Source: Pelargonium cotyledonis
Taxonomy: Eukaryota; Streptophyta; Magnoliopsida; Geraniales; Geraniaceae
NCBI GenBank assembly: GCA_036897625.1
Contig: JAYMTA010000834.1
Location: 1-23,789, forward strand
DNA length: 23,789 bases
Direction of reading: 5' to 3'
The notes under the pieces are model-generated. The model ran no database searches. It saw only the letters and a list, made by a program, of their open reading frames with translations, and had not been told where the DNA came from. Shown piece after piece: positions 21,401-23,789 of the stretch. How positions within the stretch are numbered: position 1 is the stretch's first letter; the number at the start of each line of letters is the position of its first letter. A program made the translations under genes and the position numbers.

Positions 21401-23086
21401 ATGCTAATTCATAACCTACAGTTAAAGTGAGTGGCTCATATGACAAGCATGATAGTTTCTACCAAAAGTGTTGAAAAACAAAAGAGAAGAGATAATGGAA
21501 AAATAATAACATAACTGTACACATATCAAGAACATCTTACCAAATATTCAAGAAGTTGTCTATCACTCTTTGTTTTAGTCTCTGCGAGATCCCACAGTCC
21601 TTTTTCTGCTAGTGTCTTTAGAGCACTGAAATTTGACAAGAGTTTTACATGAGTCAAGAATTATATCAAATATCATATTAGAAAAGGTTGCTGTCTTGCT
21701 GAGATTACTAGTCAATATAAATACCTTTCTTTACACTTGTGATACACTTCTGGAAATTCTTGTCGAAGATTGTTTTTCTTTATTGTCTCATAAGCATTTT
21801 TCAGCATGTTCTTCTCAACATACTCCTGGACAATTAAGCATACCATTGGCTTCCCCATAAATGTTGCCCATTTCTCTGCAGCTCTGAACTGTTTCTTCTG
21901 CAACATTTTTAGGAGGAAAGCTTTCCCAGACTGGCGGATAGAGAAGTGCTCTAACAAACTGACTGCTGTCATATATGACTGAGATTCTATCAAACCAAGT
22001 ATGTAATGCTCAATAAATTTTTCTCCAGATTCAAAACTAAAATCATTTTTTGCCTTTAATAGGCAAATGACTTCTTCCATGTCTGTTAATTTGATATCAA
22101 AAACTTCAAGTATCTTGACAGCTATTCTCTCATCATGGTCAACCCGACCCCCAACAATATCATAAAATAACTGGGCAGCTAGAACTTTTGAACTCAAGGA
22201 ATCTGATTGGTCAGTAGCAGTTTTTAGGAAACGACGAAGAGCAGATACGATCAAGTGACTGAACCCTTCACAGTATAGTCCAAATATAGGCAAGACATAC
22301 AGGCACTGAATAACAAAGGTAGATGGTCCAGGTTGAGGACCATTACATAGCACTAGATGTACTTGTTGTTGAAGAGCTCGGAACTTTTTAGTAGCTTTAC
22401 ATGTCCCTGTAAATGCACACCATGAGATACTAATTTCATAAAGAGGGCACTCAAAATATGTGAATGAAGTAGGATAGTAGATCCGGTAAGTAATAAAGAC
22501 TTATTTCAAATCAGTCATGCAATTTCTGGTGAGTCAAGTAAATAGTGAATAGCAGGGTCAGACTAGCTCCAACCAGTCAACCTTCTAGGGGAAGTTTAGT
22601 ATCAATCATAATATTAGAGTACACTGCCCTTCACAAAAAAATTGATATTTACAAAATAGAAGGGACAAAGTTCATCAAAACGTGGCACATACAAGCACCT
22701 CAGTTTTGTACAAACTGCAAATAAATAAACGAGACTTCTAATTAAGACAGCTAAGTCAACCAAAAGATGTCAAGCCACAAATAGAACAGTAGCTGGTATC
22801 TAAGTTATATGCTTTAAAACAACCCAATCAAGGAAGCATCTGGCAGAGAATAAATATTCCAATGAGAACTGCCACATATGCCAACATAATCACACTCACA
22901 AACAATGAAAGAAATGATGAAGGGAAGAAACATCTTACCACTTGCATAACATTCTTTTAGGAGGTATAGGAATACTACTGGAGAAACATAGGTTAGATCA
23001 GAAAAGGAATGTATGCAGATAGCCCATGCTTTCTCTGCTTTGCCCTTACTTACATGCAGCTCTGAAACTCTTTCCTCCAAGCCCAT
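18234..23086 (-). CDS. 3'-5' exonuclease domain protein, mut-7/EXD3-like, with a disrupted third catalytic motif
   Basis: A DEDDy-type (RNase D/WRN-like) exonuclease resembling plant 'exonuclease mut-7 homolog' proteins. Minus-strand exons: 23086-22939, 22406-21725, 21625-21541, 21107-21020, 20040-19856, 19709-19577, 19389-19253, 19154-19080, exon 9 from 18615 (or 18611) to 18498, and 18314-18234. Residues 1-345 are helical-looking with no named domain. ExoI is VVGLDCEW (D381, E383). ExoII is GYNFQCDVTQL (D447). ExoIII should read YAALDAAVL at the start of exon 9, but the genome has CTAGAATATGCCGCTCGATG, two bases short. Acceptor 18615 therefore gives LEYAAR and then a stop at 18543-18541 (535 aa). 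An AG four bases on (exon from 18611) restores frame as NMPLDAAVL through the basic tail VSHMGKSRKTNASKK (575 aa), without the Tyr. A good acceptor just before the ATG (AG 23089-23088) implies a 5' UTR intron. Confidence 0.85.
18434..18480. repeat. (GA)n microsatellite in exonuclease intron 9
   Basis: About 23 uninterrupted GA units. On the coding (minus) strand it is a (CT)n tract starting 16 bases downstream of the exon 9 donor at 18497. It is the longest simple repeat in the window and is likely length-variable between individuals. Confidence 0.95.
20533..20754. repeat. Tandem duplication of a ~109-bp unit in exonuclease intron 4
   Basis: The sequence caatagtcaataactagaga, then cctttacaagaca, aattcaagagt, cttcattgctagacgaaagg and so on to acagacaagtcaac occurs twice in immediate succession, at about 20533-20641 and 20642-20754. 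By eye the copies differ at only a few positions, so the duplication is recent. Confidence 0.9.
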
Positions 23087-23789
23087 GCTGGAAAGAAAAA
23101 GAAATTGCCCTAGAGAACAAAATGAAAATTTGTATTAATAAACAAGTAGATGACAGGACTTCATAAGAAATGTCATATTCAGTCTCACTTTTCTTTTCAC
23201 CCAAAACCAATGTGACTGACCCAAATAACCCTTTTCCTGATCATAGTTGTAAATTGAGTATACAAATCACTTTATCTGGTTTGTAGTACTACAATGTCCC
23301 TCTTAATTTCTGTAAATTCTAGGACAAAGAATTTAAATGCACCTGCAAGTTATTGAACTTTTGAAGCATGATTTAAACCAGAAAAAACAAAGACCATTGA
23401 TAATGATATCAATAATAACACAACACACCTAACTGTCCTAACTGTGGTGGCAGGTGAGTGTTTCCATCATTTCAAAATACATCTGAGATGTCTTTTCCTA
23501 TGATCTCAATTTTCTTGACAACAAAACAGAAGGGCAACTTTGCATAAACATAGCACCTCATTAGTGGATATAATGGTCCATTAGCAATACATTTCAGCTT
23601 ACTTTAAGCATTCATAAATAGAGTTTTACAATAATGACCCTTATGTAACAGAGAGAAGATAAGAAAATACAGAAATGAAAATTTCAAATATTAAAAAAAT
23701 CTACATCATGCAGCAGTGGCGGATCCAGAATTTAATATCAGTGGGGGCACTATAATATAGATATCTCTTTTATAAAAAAAAATCTACAA
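23087..23789. other. Upstream DNA of the exonuclease, probably a 5' UTR intron, with a repeat fragment at the edge
   Basis: The acceptor ctttttctttccag immediately before the ATG suggests that this stretch begins with an intron whose donor and first exon lie further up. I could not choose a donor with confidence. The last part, gcagtggcggatccagaatt and then taatatcagtgggggcac (about 23711-23750), has the 'gtggcggatcca...gtgggggc' look of a very common plant repeat, which probably continues beyond the edge. No coding sequence was recognised. Confidence 0.4.

Overview
This window is nuclear DNA from a flowering plant, most likely a eudicot. The evidence is AT-rich intergenic DNA, many short GT-AG introns with A/T-rich flanks, plant-type protein families, Stowaway-like and other short inverted-repeat elements, and a fragment with the 3'-end signature of plant RTE LINEs / Au-type SINEs. 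Species cannot be decided from the sequence. I rebuilt every gene model by hand from reading frames, splice signals and family resemblance; no alignment or database search was run.

Layout, left to right. (1) At 1-140 lies what looks like the 5' end of a minus-strand gene running off the left edge, followed by a noncoding stretch with a SINE-like patch. (2) 1156-5503, minus strand: an eight-exon squalene monooxygenase (squalene epoxidase) gene of 543 codons, with transposon debris in several introns and a TATA box about 95 bp upstream of the ATG. (3) 5504-8246: an intergenic region holding the promoter and a compact ~195-bp inverted-repeat element. (4) 8247-15014, minus strand: a ten-exon RecQ DNA helicase of 612 codons with an N-terminal UBA-like segment, a full helicase core and a RecQ zinc-binding end. 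It best fits plant RECQL1. Its introns carry a MITE-like element, a diverged ~200-bp tandem repeat and a LINE/SINE tail. (5) 16127-17053, plus strand: a broken 2-oxoglutarate/Fe(II) dioxygenase with a frameshift and a lost central region including the HxD iron ligands. (6) 17364-17660, minus strand: a small single-exon basic protein of the plant DUF3511 type. (7) 18234-23086, minus strand: a ten-exon DEDDy 3'-5' exonuclease of the mut-7/EXD3-like group.

The genes act in unrelated processes: sterol/triterpenoid precursor synthesis, DNA repair and recombination, and nucleic-acid 3'-end processing. I see no operon-like or metabolic-cluster logic. The most interesting point is in the exonuclease. 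At its last catalytic motif (YxxxD) the genome lacks two bases relative to the expected frame. A second AG four bases into the exon would restore the frame, but at the cost of the catalytic tyrosine. The conserved basic C-terminal exon is still intact downstream, so this is either a very recent lesion, an assembly error, or a splice-dependent choice between two forms with altered active sites.
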